Of a stretch of DNA of 64,000 nucleotides, positions 41,191 to 50,353 are shown piece after piece; position 1 is the stretch's first letter; each line of letters begins with the position of its first letter. The notes below the pieces were generated by a model, which was not told the DNA's origin, did not search any database, and was given only the letters and a program-made list of their open reading frames with translations. The translations under genes and the position numbers were made by a program. Source of the DNA: Amycolatopsis umgeniensis (GTDB lineage Bacteria > Actinomycetota > Actinomycetes > Mycobacteriales > Pseudonocardiaceae); contig NZ_JACHMX010000001.1 in the NCBI RefSeq assembly GCF_014205155.1, positions 744,001 through 808,000 of the forward strand, given 5' to 3'.

Positions 41191-43029
41191 TCAGGGCTTC
41201 GGGAGCTTCGGCACGATCGAGACGGCGATCTCCGTCGCCCGGCCGCAGGGGCTCGCGCTCCCCTCCCGGGCGAGCAGGCGGACGGCGACGGTTTCGGCCT
41301 CGCGGTCCGGCAGCGGCCGGTGCTGCCAGGTGACAGCGCAGTTCGAGCCGCCGAACTCCCGGCTGTCGCCGGTGACGCCGTTGCCGAGGTCGACAGGCGA
41401 ACCCTCGGGCACGTACGCGCCCCGCTGCAGCTCGACGGTCAGCATGTCCCCGCCGCCCTGCCATTCGCAGATCCGCAGCGTCCGCGGAACGGGCTGCGTG
41501 TTGGGCATGTTCTTGGAGAGCACGGCCGGATCGCCGACGGCGCACGGGTCGAGCGGGAGCAGGCTCGCCGGGTCACCGGTGCGATCGACCTCGTGCGTGC
41601 GCAACCGGGCGAGGGCGGCCGTCAGCATGTCGTCGGCGGCCTTGCAGAGGTCGCCGTCCTTGCCCGGATGCGACACGACGACGCCGAGCCGCCGGTCCGA
41701 CGGGAGCTGGACGATCGAATCGCATCCGCCGCTGATCGTGCTGCGCAGCAACGGAAGCCCTTCGGCGGTCCGGTCCGTCCTCTCGACGTTGCTCACACCG
41801 TCACCGATCCGGATCTCGAAGGAGGCGTCGCGGAGCCCGGTGTACTTGCAGCGGGCGGGGTAGATCGGACCCGTTTCCGCCTTCAGGGTCCCGAACTCCT
41901 GCACGAACCTGCCGGCGAGCACCTTGCACGGATCCACCAGGCGCAGACGTTCCGGGCTGAGCGCCTCGCTCGCCGCCAGCGAAGTCGTGCCGGGAGACTC
42001 GGGTTTGGCGTACTCGGCGACGGACAGGCCGAGCGCGACGATTCCGGCCGTCACGAGCAGAACGACCGCGGCGAGCGAGCCGAACAGGATCTTCTTCGTC
42101 CGCGGCGCCATCTTCTTCGGCGGCGGCCGCCAGATCGGGAGCGGCAGGGCCAGCACCGAGCGCACCTCGGCGTCCTGCTGCCGGATCCGGGCGTGCACGG
42201 CGGGCGGCCACGGAGCCACACCCGGCGGGACCGGGCCGAGATGGTCCAGGATCTGGCCGGGGGTCGGCCGGCGTGCCGGATCCTTGGCCAGGCACGGTTC
42301 GGCGAGCCGCCGGATCTCCTCCGGGACATCGGCGAAGTCCGCGGTGGCGTGCACGACGTTATACAGCGTTTGCGGTGCGGTCGGTCCGGTGAAGGGGCCG
42401 CGGCCGGTCGCCGCCATGACCAGGATCGCGCCGAGGGAGAACACGTCGCTCGCCCCGGTCACCCGCCCGCTGCCCGCCTGTTCCGGCGACATGAACGCGG
42501 GCGACCCGATGATCGCGCCCGTTCCGGTGAGTTCCTGCGCCTCCTCCGCCACCCGGGCGATGCCGAAGTCGATCACCCTGGGCCCGTCACTCGTCAGGAT
42601 GATGTTGCTGGGCTTGAGGTCCCGGTGGATCAGCCCGGCACGGTGGATCTCGGTCAGCGCGGCGGCGAGCCCGGACGCGAGCAGCCGTACCGATCCGGCG
42701 GGCAGCGGTCCGGCGGCGTCCACCGCCTCTTTCAAGGACGGCCCGGTGACGAAGACCGAGGCGAGCCATGGCGTTTCCGCCTCCGCGTCGGCGTCCATCA
42801 CGGCGGCGGTGTAAGCACCGGAGACCAGACGCGAGGTGGCGACCTCGCGCCGGAACCGTTCGCGGAAGCGGGGATCGTGCGCGAACTGGGCGTGCAGCTG
42901 CTTGACCGCGACGAGCCTGCCGTCCGGGGCCAGGCCGAGCACGACCCGGCCCATGCCACCTTCACCGAGCTCGGCGATGATCCGGTACGGGCCGATCTGG
43001 CGGGGTTCGCCGGGATTCAACGGTTTCAC
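41191..43029 (-). CDS. Receptor-type Ser/Thr protein kinase A of a tandem pair
   Basis: A 612-residue Hanks-type kinase. The catalytic domain (about 14-270) has the glycine loop LGEGGMGRVVLG, Lys43 in VAVKQL, catalytic HRDLKPSN, DFG in VIDFGIAR and SPEQ. A single membrane segment at about 315-337 (ILFGSLAAVVLLVTAGIVALGL) separates it from an extracellular region with six or more cysteines in two similar halves, each starting with a D-P-C motif (LVDPCKVLAG; LLPLDPCAVGDP), reminiscent of DUF3558-type lipoprotein domains. GTG 43029 begins MKPLNPGEP, identical in style to its neighbour, whose stop is 9 bp upstream. They are tandem duplicates in one operon. Confidence 0.88.
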   Translation of the reverse strand: MKPLNPGEPRQIGPYRIIAELGEGGMGRVVLGLAPDGRLVAVKQLHAQFAHDPRFRERFRREVATSRLVSGAYTAAVMDADAEAETPWLASVFVTGPSLKEAVDAAGPLPAGSVRLLASGLAAALTEIHRAGLIHRDLKPSNIILTSDGPRVIDFGIARVAEEAQELTGTGAIIGSPAFMSPEQAGSGRVTGASDVFSLGAILVMAATGRGPFTGPTAPQTLYNVVHATADFADVPEEIRRLAEPCLAKDPARRPTPGQILDHLGPVPPGVAPWPPAVHARIRQQDAEVRSVLALPLPIWRPPPKKMAPRTKKILFGSLAAVVLLVTAGIVALGLSVAEYAKPESPGTTSLAASEALSPERLRLVDPCKVLAGRFVQEFGTLKAETGPIYPARCKYTGLRDASFEIRIGDGVSNVERTDRTAEGLPLLRSTISGGCDSIVQLPSDRRLGVVVSHPGKDGDLCKAADDMLTAALARLRTHEVDRTGDPASLLPLDPCAVGDPAVLSKNMPNTQPVPRTLRICEWQGGGDMLTVELQRGAYVPEGSPVDLGNGVTGDSREFGGSNCAVTWQHRPLPDREAETVAVRLLAREGSASPCGRATEIAVSIVPKLPKP

Positions 43030-43038
43030 TGATCAGCC

Positions 43039-44922
43039 CTAGGGTTTCGGAAGTTTCTGCAGCAGCGCCCCGGCGAAGCCCTTCGCCTTCTCGCAGGCCT
43101 CGTCGGCGGTCATCTTCGTCCCGCTGGTGCCGACGGTCAGCTCGACGTTCTCCCCGTCACGGTCGCTGACGGACCGATGCTGCCAGATCAGCGAACAGCT
43201 GGACCGGGCGATGCCGTCGTCGCTTTTCGCCAGGTACACCTTGGTACCGCCGAGATCCAGGGTGGCGGTCCCCGTGTAGGACGAGTCCTTGGACTGGACC
43301 GGCGGGTACGCCCGCACGAGGCTCAGCTGGACATTGCCCGCCGCGTCGTACCGGCATCGGTGCAGATGCTCACGGATCGTTTCGACGACCGGGCCGATCA
43401 GCCGGTCGGCGGTCGCGGAGCCGACCACCGCGCAAGGGTCCAGCAGGGCGAGCGTGCCCGCCGGAAGCTCACGATCGTGGCCACCGGCCCGGATCCGTTT
43501 GACCGCGTCAGTGAGGGCCGCTTTCACCACCGAGCAGGCCTCGTCCTTTGTGGACATCGAGTTCACGTCGACGCTGAGTTTGGTGTTCGGCAGCCCCGAG
43601 ACCGGGACAGCGACCGCACACGAGTCAGCGGAGCCCTTGATGCGCAAGGGAAGTCCCTCGAGCTCGCCACCCGCTTCGCCCTCGATCAGGTCGCCACCGA
43701 CCTCCAGCTCCAGCCAGTGGCCCGCGGGCGAGGAGTACGTGCACGAATCGAAGTGGATGTCGATCTTCGTGCTCAGTTTGCCGAACCCGGGCACGTCGCG
43801 CCCTTCGAGCACCTTGCACAGGTCGACTTTGCGCAGGTTGTCCGGGCCCAGCGGATCCTGGTTGACCGGGGTGGCGACCGGTTCGTCCGGCGGCTGTGGC
43901 GAACTCGGCGCGGCGGCGGCCGGCGGCGGGTCGTCCTTCGACAAGGAGACCGCGGCGACGACGCCACCGGCCAGCAGCACCACGGCGGCCGCGGCGAGTC
44001 CCGCGATCAGGCCACGGCGGGACCGCTTCGGCGCGGGCGGGTTCAGCAGCCGCCGGACCTCCGCCTGCTGGGTCTCGATGAGATGCGAAACCAGCGGCGG
44101 CCACGGGCTGGTCATCGGCGGGATCGGGCCCAGCCGTTCCAGCACCCAGGCCGGGGACGGCCGGTCCGCCGGGTTCTTCGCCAGGCACGGCTCGACGATC
44201 TGCCGGAGTTCCGGCGCCAGATACCGCAGATCGGGCTGGACGTGCACGACGTTGTACAGGGTGTGCGGAGTGGACGTTCCAGTGAAGGGGTTCGTCCCGG
44301 TCACGGCCATCACCAGGAGCGCGCCGAACGAGAACATGTCGCTCGCCGAGGTCAGCGGCTTGCCCTCGGCCTGTTCCGGCGACATGAACCCGGGCGAGCC
44401 GATGACGGCGCCGGTGTGCGTGAGTTCCGAGTCTCCCTCGACGGCGCGGGCGATCCCGAAGTCGATCACCCGGGGGCCGTCCCCGGCGAGGATGACGTTG
44501 CTCGGCTTCAGATCCCGGTGGATCAGCCCGGCACGGTGGATGTCGCCGAGTGCCAGCGCGAGCCCCGCGGCGAGATGACGGACCGCCATCGGCGGCAGCG
44601 GTCCACCGGCGGCGACAGCTTCGGACAGTGCCGGACCCGGCACGAACACCGATGCCAGCCACGGCGTCGGCGCGTTCGGGTCGGCGTCCATGACCGGGGC
44701 GGTGTAGGCACCGGACACCAGACGCGACGTCTCGACCTCGCGGCGGAACCGCTCACGGAAACCGGGGTCGTGCGCGAAGCCCGGGTGGACCTGCTTGATC
44801 GCGACCAGGCGCCCGTCGGCGGAGATCCCGAGCAGCACCCGGCCCATCCCGCCTTCTCCGAGCGCGGCGAACACCCGGTAGCGCCCCACGCCGGTGGGTT
44901 CGCCGGTGTTCAACGGCTTCAC
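43039..44922 (-). CDS. Receptor-type Ser/Thr protein kinase B of a tandem pair
   Basis: A 627-residue paralog of the adjacent kinase, with the same order: glycine loop LGEGGMGRVLLG, VAIKQVHPGFAHDP, HRDLKPSN, DFG, SPEQAEGKP, a membrane segment near residues 320-345 (GLIAGLAAAAVVLLAGGVVAAVSL) and an extracellular cysteine-containing region with DLCKVLEG and LLDPCAVVGS. The kinase domains are much more alike than the sensor regions, as expected when paralogs diverge in signal. GTG 44922 is chosen since AGGGGG lies 6 nt upstream and it aligns with the start of kinase A. It is the first gene of the pair and follows the copper ATPase gene by 48 bp. Confidence 0.88.
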   Translation of the reverse strand: MKPLNTGEPTGVGRYRVFAALGEGGMGRVLLGISADGRLVAIKQVHPGFAHDPGFRERFRREVETSRLVSGAYTAPVMDADPNAPTPWLASVFVPGPALSEAVAAGGPLPPMAVRHLAAGLALALGDIHRAGLIHRDLKPSNVILAGDGPRVIDFGIARAVEGDSELTHTGAVIGSPGFMSPEQAEGKPLTSASDMFSFGALLVMAVTGTNPFTGTSTPHTLYNVVHVQPDLRYLAPELRQIVEPCLAKNPADRPSPAWVLERLGPIPPMTSPWPPLVSHLIETQQAEVRRLLNPPAPKRSRRGLIAGLAAAAVVLLAGGVVAAVSLSKDDPPPAAAAPSSPQPPDEPVATPVNQDPLGPDNLRKVDLCKVLEGRDVPGFGKLSTKIDIHFDSCTYSSPAGHWLELEVGGDLIEGEAGGELEGLPLRIKGSADSCAVAVPVSGLPNTKLSVDVNSMSTKDEACSVVKAALTDAVKRIRAGGHDRELPAGTLALLDPCAVVGSATADRLIGPVVETIREHLHRCRYDAAGNVQLSLVRAYPPVQSKDSSYTGTATLDLGGTKVYLAKSDDGIARSSCSLIWQHRSVSDRDGENVELTVGTSGTKMTADEACEKAKGFAGALLQKLPKP

Positions 44923-44970
44923 GAAGGCCCCCTTGTCCCCGGGGCGATGGTACAAAACCACCCGGAAGTG

Positions 44971-47217
44971 TCACGCAGCGCGTCGGTCCGCCCGGCCGAA
45001 GTCCTTGAGACGAAGGCTGTTGGACACGACGAGCACCGAGGACAGCGACATCGCCGCCCCGGCGATCAGCGGGTTCAGCAGCCCCAGCGCGGCCAGCGGG
45101 ATCGCGGCGACGTTGTAGCCGAACGCCCAGACCAGGTTCCCCCGGATGACGCGCAGGGTCCGATCGGCGAGCCGGATGGCGTCGGGGACCACGCGCAGGT
45201 CGTCACGGACCAGCACGATGTCGGCCGAACGGATCGCGATGTCGCTCCCCCGGGCCATCGCCATGCCGAGATCCGCCGTGGCCAGCGCCGGACCGTCGTT
45301 GATCCCGTCGCCGACCATCGCGACCCGCGCTCCCCCGGCCCGCAGCTCGTCGACGACCTCGGCCTTCTCCGCGGGCAGCACGCCGGCGCGCACGTCGAAG
45401 ATGCCGACCTCGTCCGCGACCATCCGGGCGGCGGCCTCGTTGTCGCCGGTCAGCAGCACGGTCCGCAGGCCGAGCGAGTGCAGGGCGTCGACCGCGGCCC
45501 GTGCCGACGGCTTCACGACGTCCCGGATCACCAGATGTCCGGCGACCCGGCCGTCGATCGCGGCCAGGATCACCGTCGCTCCCTCGTGCTCGGCCTCCTT
45601 CAGCGCGTCCGCGACGTCGGCCGGGACCGCGACCGCACGTCCGGTCAGCAGGCGGGTGTTGCCGACGAGGACTTCGTGACCGTCGACCGTTCCGCGCGCG
45701 CCGAGTCCCGGCAGCGCGGCGAAGTCCTCGACAGGGGGAAGCTCCGGAAGTTCGGCCAGGGCCGCGGTCACGACGGCGGCCGCGATCGCGTGTTCGGAAC
45801 CGGACTCGACGGCCCCGGCGAACCTCAGCACCTCGGCGGCGACGAATCCGTAGGCGGGGCGGCATGCGGTCACCGTCATCTTGCCGGTGGTCACCGTGCC
45901 GGTCTTGTCCAGCACCACGGTGTCCACCGTGCGGCTCGCCTCGAGCGCGTCGGGCCCCTTGATGAGGATGCCCAGCTGGGCGCCGCGGCCGACCCCGGCC
46001 ATGAGCGCGGTCGGCGTGGCCAGCCCGAGCGCGCACGGGCAAGCGATGATGAGGACGGCGACGGCCGCCGCGAAACCGTCGCGAACGGGCGCGCCGCTGG
46101 GCAGCCACACCGCGAGCGTCGAGACGGCCACGCCGAGCACGGCGGGAACGAACACCGCGCAGATCCGGTCGACCAGCCGTTGCACGGCGGCTTTGCGGGC
46201 CTGCGCGCGTTCCGCCAGCGCCGTCATCTGGGCCAGCTGGGTGTGCGCGCCGACCGCTGTCGCGCGGACGACGAGCCTGCCGTCCCGGTTCACCGAGGCG
46301 CCGATGACCCGGTCCCCCACGCCGACCTCCGCGGGCACCGGCTCGCCGGTCACCGCGCTCACATCCACAGTGGACAGTCCGGTGTGGACGACACCGTCCG
46401 CGGCGATCGACTCACCGGGTTTCACCACGAACAGGTCGCCGACGGCCAGGTCGCCGATGGGGACCATCCCCTCGGCGCCGTCCCTCAGCACCCGGACGTC
46501 CTTGGCGGCCAAGGCGTCCAGCGCCGCGAGGAGCCCGGCCGCGCCGCGCCGGGACCGGCTTTCGAAGTACCGGCCCGCCAGCAGGAAGGTGGTCACCCCG
46601 GCGGCGACGTCGAGATAGATCGCGTCCGCCCCGGCCGCCGTCGGGCCGAAGCCGATCCAGTACCCGGGTTCGGCGCCGCCCGCGAACGCGGACCAAGCCG
46701 ACCACGCGAACGACGAGAGCACTCCCAGCGACACCAGAGTGTCCATACTGGACGAACGATGCCGGAGATTCCGCAGCGTGGCGCGGTGGAACGGCAGCGC
46801 GGACCAGAACACCACCGGTACGGCCAAGCCGAGGCACAGCAGCTCCCAGCCAGGGAACCGCAGCCGCGGCACGAGGGCGAGGGTGATCGAGAGGTTCCCC
46901 AGCGGGATCGCCAGCAGCGCGGCGACGACCAGCCGCCGTCGGAGATCGCGGACCCGCGCCAACCCGGTGTCCGGATCCTCTTCCCCGCGGATCTCGGCCG
47001 TGTAGCCGGATTTGCGGACCCGCTCGATGAGCACGTCGTCGGCCAGCTCTTCGGGCACCTGCACGGTGGCGCGCTCTGTCGCGTAGTTCACCGACGCGCG
47101 GACACCGTCCAGTTTGTTCAGCGTGCGTTCGACCCGCGCCGAACAGGCGGCGCAGGTCATCCCCGACACGGTCAGCTCCACCGTGCGGACGGCGGCCTCC
47201 GGCGCGGAAATCGTCAT
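44971..47217 (-). CDS. copA: Cu+-translocating P1B-type ATPase
   Basis: A 748-residue heavy-metal ATPase that exports monovalent copper. The N-terminal metal-binding domain has SGMTCAACSARVE (residues 18-30); eight membrane helices include the transport site LIIACPCALGLATPTALMAG (CPC near residue 393). The phosphorylation motif is VVLDKTGTVTTGKM; TGE is in VTGEPVPAE, HP-type SEHAIAAAV is present, and the hinge reads MVGDGINDGPAL. CPC with the C-terminal N and M/S residues of the later helices defines subtype 1B-1 (copper, possibly silver). No CsoR gene or metallochaperone gene is next to it; upstream lies a 21-nt repeat region and a secreted-protein pair. Confidence 0.92.
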   Translation of the reverse strand: MTISAPEAAVRTVELTVSGMTCAACSARVERTLNKLDGVRASVNYATERATVQVPEELADDVLIERVRKSGYTAEIRGEEDPDTGLARVRDLRRRLVVAALLAIPLGNLSITLALVPRLRFPGWELLCLGLAVPVVFWSALPFHRATLRNLRHRSSSMDTLVSLGVLSSFAWSAWSAFAGGAEPGYWIGFGPTAAGADAIYLDVAAGVTTFLLAGRYFESRSRRGAAGLLAALDALAAKDVRVLRDGAEGMVPIGDLAVGDLFVVKPGESIAADGVVHTGLSTVDVSAVTGEPVPAEVGVGDRVIGASVNRDGRLVVRATAVGAHTQLAQMTALAERAQARKAAVQRLVDRICAVFVPAVLGVAVSTLAVWLPSGAPVRDGFAAAVAVLIIACPCALGLATPTALMAGVGRGAQLGILIKGPDALEASRTVDTVVLDKTGTVTTGKMTVTACRPAYGFVAAEVLRFAGAVESGSEHAIAAAVVTAALAELPELPPVEDFAALPGLGARGTVDGHEVLVGNTRLLTGRAVAVPADVADALKEAEHEGATVILAAIDGRVAGHLVIRDVVKPSARAAVDALHSLGLRTVLLTGDNEAAARMVADEVGIFDVRAGVLPAEKAEVVDELRAGGARVAMVGDGINDGPALATADLGMAMARGSDIAIRSADIVLVRDDLRVVPDAIRLADRTLRVIRGNLVWAFGYNVAAIPLAALGLLNPLIAGAAMSLSSVLVVSNSLRLKDFGRADRRAA

Positions 47218-47363
47218 TTCGTGGCACTCCCAGGATTCACCAGCGGTTCCGTGGTGGTGGAACAGGTGTCCCTCGAGGTGTCGCGAGGCAGACTACCGCC
47301 GCCGGGAACCAGACCCGCGTCCGGCCCGACTACTGCGATGGTGGTGAGAACAGAGGTCCCAGG

Positions 47364-47460
47364 CGTGATCAGAGCCGTGACTCGCGTGATCAGACGCCGC
47401 ACACGCGAGTCACGGCTCTGATCACGTGAGTGCGGGGCTCAATCACGCGAGTGACGGCGC
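47364..47460. repeat. 21-nt-period element with perfect 25-bp arms
   Basis: Perfect 25-base inverted repeat, arms 47364-47388 and 47402-47426 (each containing GTGACTCGCGTG or its complement) with a 13-base spacer, followed by two more degenerate CACGCGAGT units up to about 47460. It sits between the ATPase start and the end of the secreted-protein gene. Confidence 0.85.
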
Positions 47461-47466
47461 GGGACA

Positions 47467-48582
47467 CTAGCGCGGCGTCAGCACGAGATCGAAAGTGTTG
47501 CCGTCGCCTTGGACGAACGTGCTCAGGTACGGGGTGAACGCGCCGCAGCCGGTGAGCGGCGCCAGCGAGTAGGTGCCGGTGAGCGCGCCGCCGGTCGCCA
47601 TGGTGAAGCCGTCCCCGGTGCGCAGTTCCGCCGTGGACGGGGCCGACGTCCTGCATCCCGGCCCGCTGCTGACCGGCATGCCGATCAGCGTGACGAGCGG
47701 GAGGACGGTGGTGAACCGGGGGCGCGAGACGAAACCCGTCCCGGCGAAGTCGCCGCCCTGCGGTCCGTCCGCGACGAACTCCAGATCGGCCGCGCCCGGC
47801 AGGAAACCGAACAGCCGGAAGTCGGCGTGCGCCTTGTCGAACACCGGTCCGCCGGTGAACACCGTGGCCGAGGTGGCGCTCAGATCGAATCCGCCGGTCA
47901 GCGGCGCGGTGGCGCCGAGCGCCTTGACGCCGGTCTTCCCGGCGACCGTGTACTGGCGCCCCGCCGGCTTGTCACCGAGGTCGAAAGAGAGCAGGACAGC
48001 GTCCTGGCCGGGGTCGAGGGCGCAGTCCGAGGTGAACGAACCGATGCCGGTGAACGAGCCGTCGGCCTTCTTCGGGGTCAGGCGGGTGGTGAAGTCGCCG
48101 ACGGTCAACGTGGTCTTGCCCGGCTTCGCCAGTGTCACCGTCGGCACGGAGCCGGTCGCCACCGTGGTGAACGTGCCGGACGGCGGGAGGTCGGTCTTGG
48201 CGACGTCCAGGGGAATGCGCACCGGAAAGGGCTTCGCGTCGCCGTTGACCAGCGTGACACCCGCCGCGGCGGTGCCTTCGATGGTGGCGGCGCCGACGAG
48301 GTTGAGCCCGCGCGCCGCCTTGTCCGGCACGGTCACGGTGATCGTCAACCCCGACGTGGTGAGCGTGCCGCCGGGCGCGGCCGGAACCTCGAAGTCGGCT
48401 TTGATGTTCACGTCGAGCTTCTGCAGCCCGATCAGCGGGAACGGACAGGTGAACGACAGTTTCTTGTCGACGGGGGTGCTCGCCGCCGCACCGCGGACGG
48501 CGACGAACAGCAGACAGCAGGCGGTGAGCAGGACGATGACGCCCGCCGCGAGCAGCATCCGGACGTTGACGCGTAGGGACAT
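47467..48582 (-). CDS. Secreted DUF6801-like protein, distal copy
   Basis: A 371-residue exported protein. N-terminal signal or anchor segment MLLAAGVIVLLTACCLLFVAVRGAAA is followed by two beta-rich halves. The first contains SFTCPFPLIGLQKLDVNIKADF, the second FAGTGFVSRPRFTTVLPLVTLIGMPVSSGPGC and ends FTPYLSTFVQGDGNTFDLVLTPR. The same landmarks occur at the same spacing in the upstream gene product (YHCNLPLVGSQSLKVVINTDLP; LNDFISAFAKSDGNTLDLNLTKK), so the pair arose by tandem duplication. I associate this pattern with DUF6801 proteins of actinomycetes, of unknown function and probably cell-surface. ATG 48582 is preceded by GGGAAGG. Confidence 0.75.
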   Translation of the reverse strand: MSLRVNVRMLLAAGVIVLLTACCLLFVAVRGAAASTPVDKKLSFTCPFPLIGLQKLDVNIKADFEVPAAPGGTLTTSGLTITVTVPDKAARGLNLVGAATIEGTAAAGVTLVNGDAKPFPVRIPLDVAKTDLPPSGTFTTVATGSVPTVTLAKPGKTTLTVGDFTTRLTPKKADGSFTGIGSFTSDCALDPGQDAVLLSFDLGDKPAGRQYTVAGKTGVKALGATAPLTGGFDLSATSATVFTGGPVFDKAHADFRLFGFLPGAADLEFVADGPQGGDFAGTGFVSRPRFTTVLPLVTLIGMPVSSGPGCRTSAPSTAELRTGDGFTMATGGALTGTYSLAPLTGCGAFTPYLSTFVQGDGNTFDLVLTPR

Positions 48583-48646
48583 GGTCGCCTTCCCGAAAAC
48601 GGCGCCGGTCCCCGCCGCGGATCGCGACGGGGACCGGCTTGCCTGA

Positions 48647-49876
48647 CTACTTCTTGGTGAGGTTCAGATCGAGCGTGTTGCCGTCGCTCTTGGCGAACGC
48701 ACTGATGAAGTCGTTCAGCTGCCCGCAGTTCTGCAGCGCCGACAGCGAGTAGGTGCCCGTCAGCTTCCCGCCCTTGAGCAGGTCGAAGTCCGGACCGGTG
48801 GTCATCACGCTGGTGGACGGGCTGACCGTGCCGCACTTCGGGTCGCTGCTGATGGGAATCCCGAAGACCTGCACGCTCGGCAGGAACACGTTGAACTTGA
48901 TGTTCGCCTTGAAACCGGTGCCGACGAGCTCACCGGTCTGCTTGCCGACCTGCTCGACCTTGATCTCCGAACGACCGTCGACGAACCCGAACAGCTTGAA
49001 CTGGGTGGACGACGGGTCGAGCTTGAGATCACCGGTGAACGTCTTGGACGCCAGGTCGACGTCCGCGTCGAAGCCACCGTTGATCGCCGCGGTGCTGCCG
49101 AGCGACTTCAGCGCGGTCTGCCCCTTGATGCCGAACGCGTACTTGATCCCGCCGCCACCGGGGGTGGTGGTAGTGGGCGGGGTCGTCGGCGTGGTCGGCG
49201 TCGTGGGAGTGGTGGTGGGCGTGGTCGGCGTGGTGGTGGGCGTGGTGGTGCCGCCACCGTCACCGATCTTGATCGTCGCCAGGGTGTTGTTCTGGCCCGG
49301 ATCCTGCGTGCACGGCGCGTCGATCGTGCCGTCCGGCGTGATGCCGGTGACCGAACCGTCGGCCTTGCGCGGGGTGACCTTCAGCTGCAGGTCGCCCACG
49401 GTGATCTTCGCCTCGCCGGGCTGGTTGAAGGTCAGCGAAGGCGTCTTGCCCGCCGCGTTGACCGTCATCTCACCCGTGGTGGGGATGTTCTGCTTGGCGA
49501 TGTCGTTGGGGACCTTGACCGGGAGGTTGAGTCCCGGCGCCGCCACGGTCGCCGCCGCGACGGCCTGGCCTTCCAGCGTGGTCGCACCGATCAGGTTGAG
49601 CCCGCTGACCGTGTCCGCGTTGATCGTGGAGACGGCCTTGATGTCGAACGTGCCGGTCGGCTGACCGGTCTTGACCGACAGCGGAAGATCGGTGTTGATC
49701 ACCACCTTCAACGACTGCGACCCCACGAGCGGCAGGTTGCAGTGGTAGTTGAGCGGCAGCGAAATGGGGTCGGCGACACTGGACTGCGCCCCGACCACGA
49801 GTACCGCGGTGGCAAGCCCCACGGCACCGGCAGCGGCGGCGGCGACCGCCTTCTTGGTTCCTCTACGGTGACTCAC
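48647..49876 (-). CDS. Secreted DUF6801-like protein, proximal copy with Thr/Pro linker
   Basis: A 409-residue exported paralog of the next gene. The signal peptide ends near SSVADP. The two beta-rich domains (about residues 37-205 and 245-409) are separated by a 40-residue linker of repeated T-P/T-T-P units (encoded at about 49156-49260), which the downstream copy lacks; this alone explains most of the length difference. Single cysteines at YHCNLP and DAPCTQDPG, and a pair at DPKCGT and LQNCGQ, probably form disulfides. GTG 49876 follows AGGACG. The 64-bp gap to the downstream paralog suggests one transcript. Confidence 0.75.
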   Translation of the reverse strand: MSHRRGTKKAVAAAAAGAVGLATAVLVVGAQSSVADPISLPLNYHCNLPLVGSQSLKVVINTDLPLSVKTGQPTGTFDIKAVSTINADTVSGLNLIGATTLEGQAVAAATVAAPGLNLPVKVPNDIAKQNIPTTGEMTVNAAGKTPSLTFNQPGEAKITVGDLQLKVTPRKADGSVTGITPDGTIDAPCTQDPGQNNTLATIKIGDGGGTTTPTTTPTTPTTTPTTPTTPTTPPTTTTPGGGGIKYAFGIKGQTALKSLGSTAAINGGFDADVDLASKTFTGDLKLDPSSTQFKLFGFVDGRSEIKVEQVGKQTGELVGTGFKANIKFNVFLPSVQVFGIPISSDPKCGTVSPSTSVMTTGPDFDLLKGGKLTGTYSLSALQNCGQLNDFISAFAKSDGNTLDLNLTKK

Positions 49877-50353
49877 GATCGTCCTTCCGTGGTATCAACG
49901 ATGATACGAAACGGCGTACAATTCCCCAGAGCAATGAATATCGGCCCGAGAGAATTCTCCGGGTAGCGACGATGTCTGACGGATCGCAACCGAACAGTAA
50001 ACTAACGACGCTCCCGCACCGCTATCAAGGGCTTCTCCGGAAAAGTTGACGCGCGGTCGGTAAATTGTCACCCTGGCACGGTGCCCGCACCCGCTTCCTA
50101 GTAGCGGCACATGGGTTTCCCCAGCACAGAGCCACTTGAGGCCTCCGGAGGAACCGCTGACGCGGGTGACAATCACGCCGCACGAAACTATCTCGCGCGT
50201 GCCAATCGCCTTTTCCCCGGCTCCGGTCGGCTTGCCTGACGGAATCCTTCGTGAGTAACCTCGCGGTTCAGCAAGCCGGTCACCGCCGACCACCGCGGAT
50301 CCCGCTCCTCGTGCCACGGCCGGCCCTCTTTCGCCGAATTCGACGGGGAAACC
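49877..50353. other. Divergent promoter region
   Basis: This 477-base region between the secreted-protein pair and a lipoprotein gene is comparatively A+T-rich from 49890 to 50060. A 6-bp inverted repeat GTATCA-ACGA-TGATAC (49892-49907), 16 bp before the secreted-protein start, could be an operator. I see no coding frame with a binding site and no RNA gene. Confidence 0.45.

Noticed and set aside
43177..47421. 1414-codon rightward frame opposite the kinase and copper ATPase genes
   Set aside because: Antisense GC-skew artefact; no motif, and Arg/Gly/His/Asp composition throughout.
49150..49262. Tandem short repeats suggesting a CRISPR or VNTR
   Set aside because: They encode the Thr/Pro linker of a secreted protein; there are no unique spacers and no cas genes.
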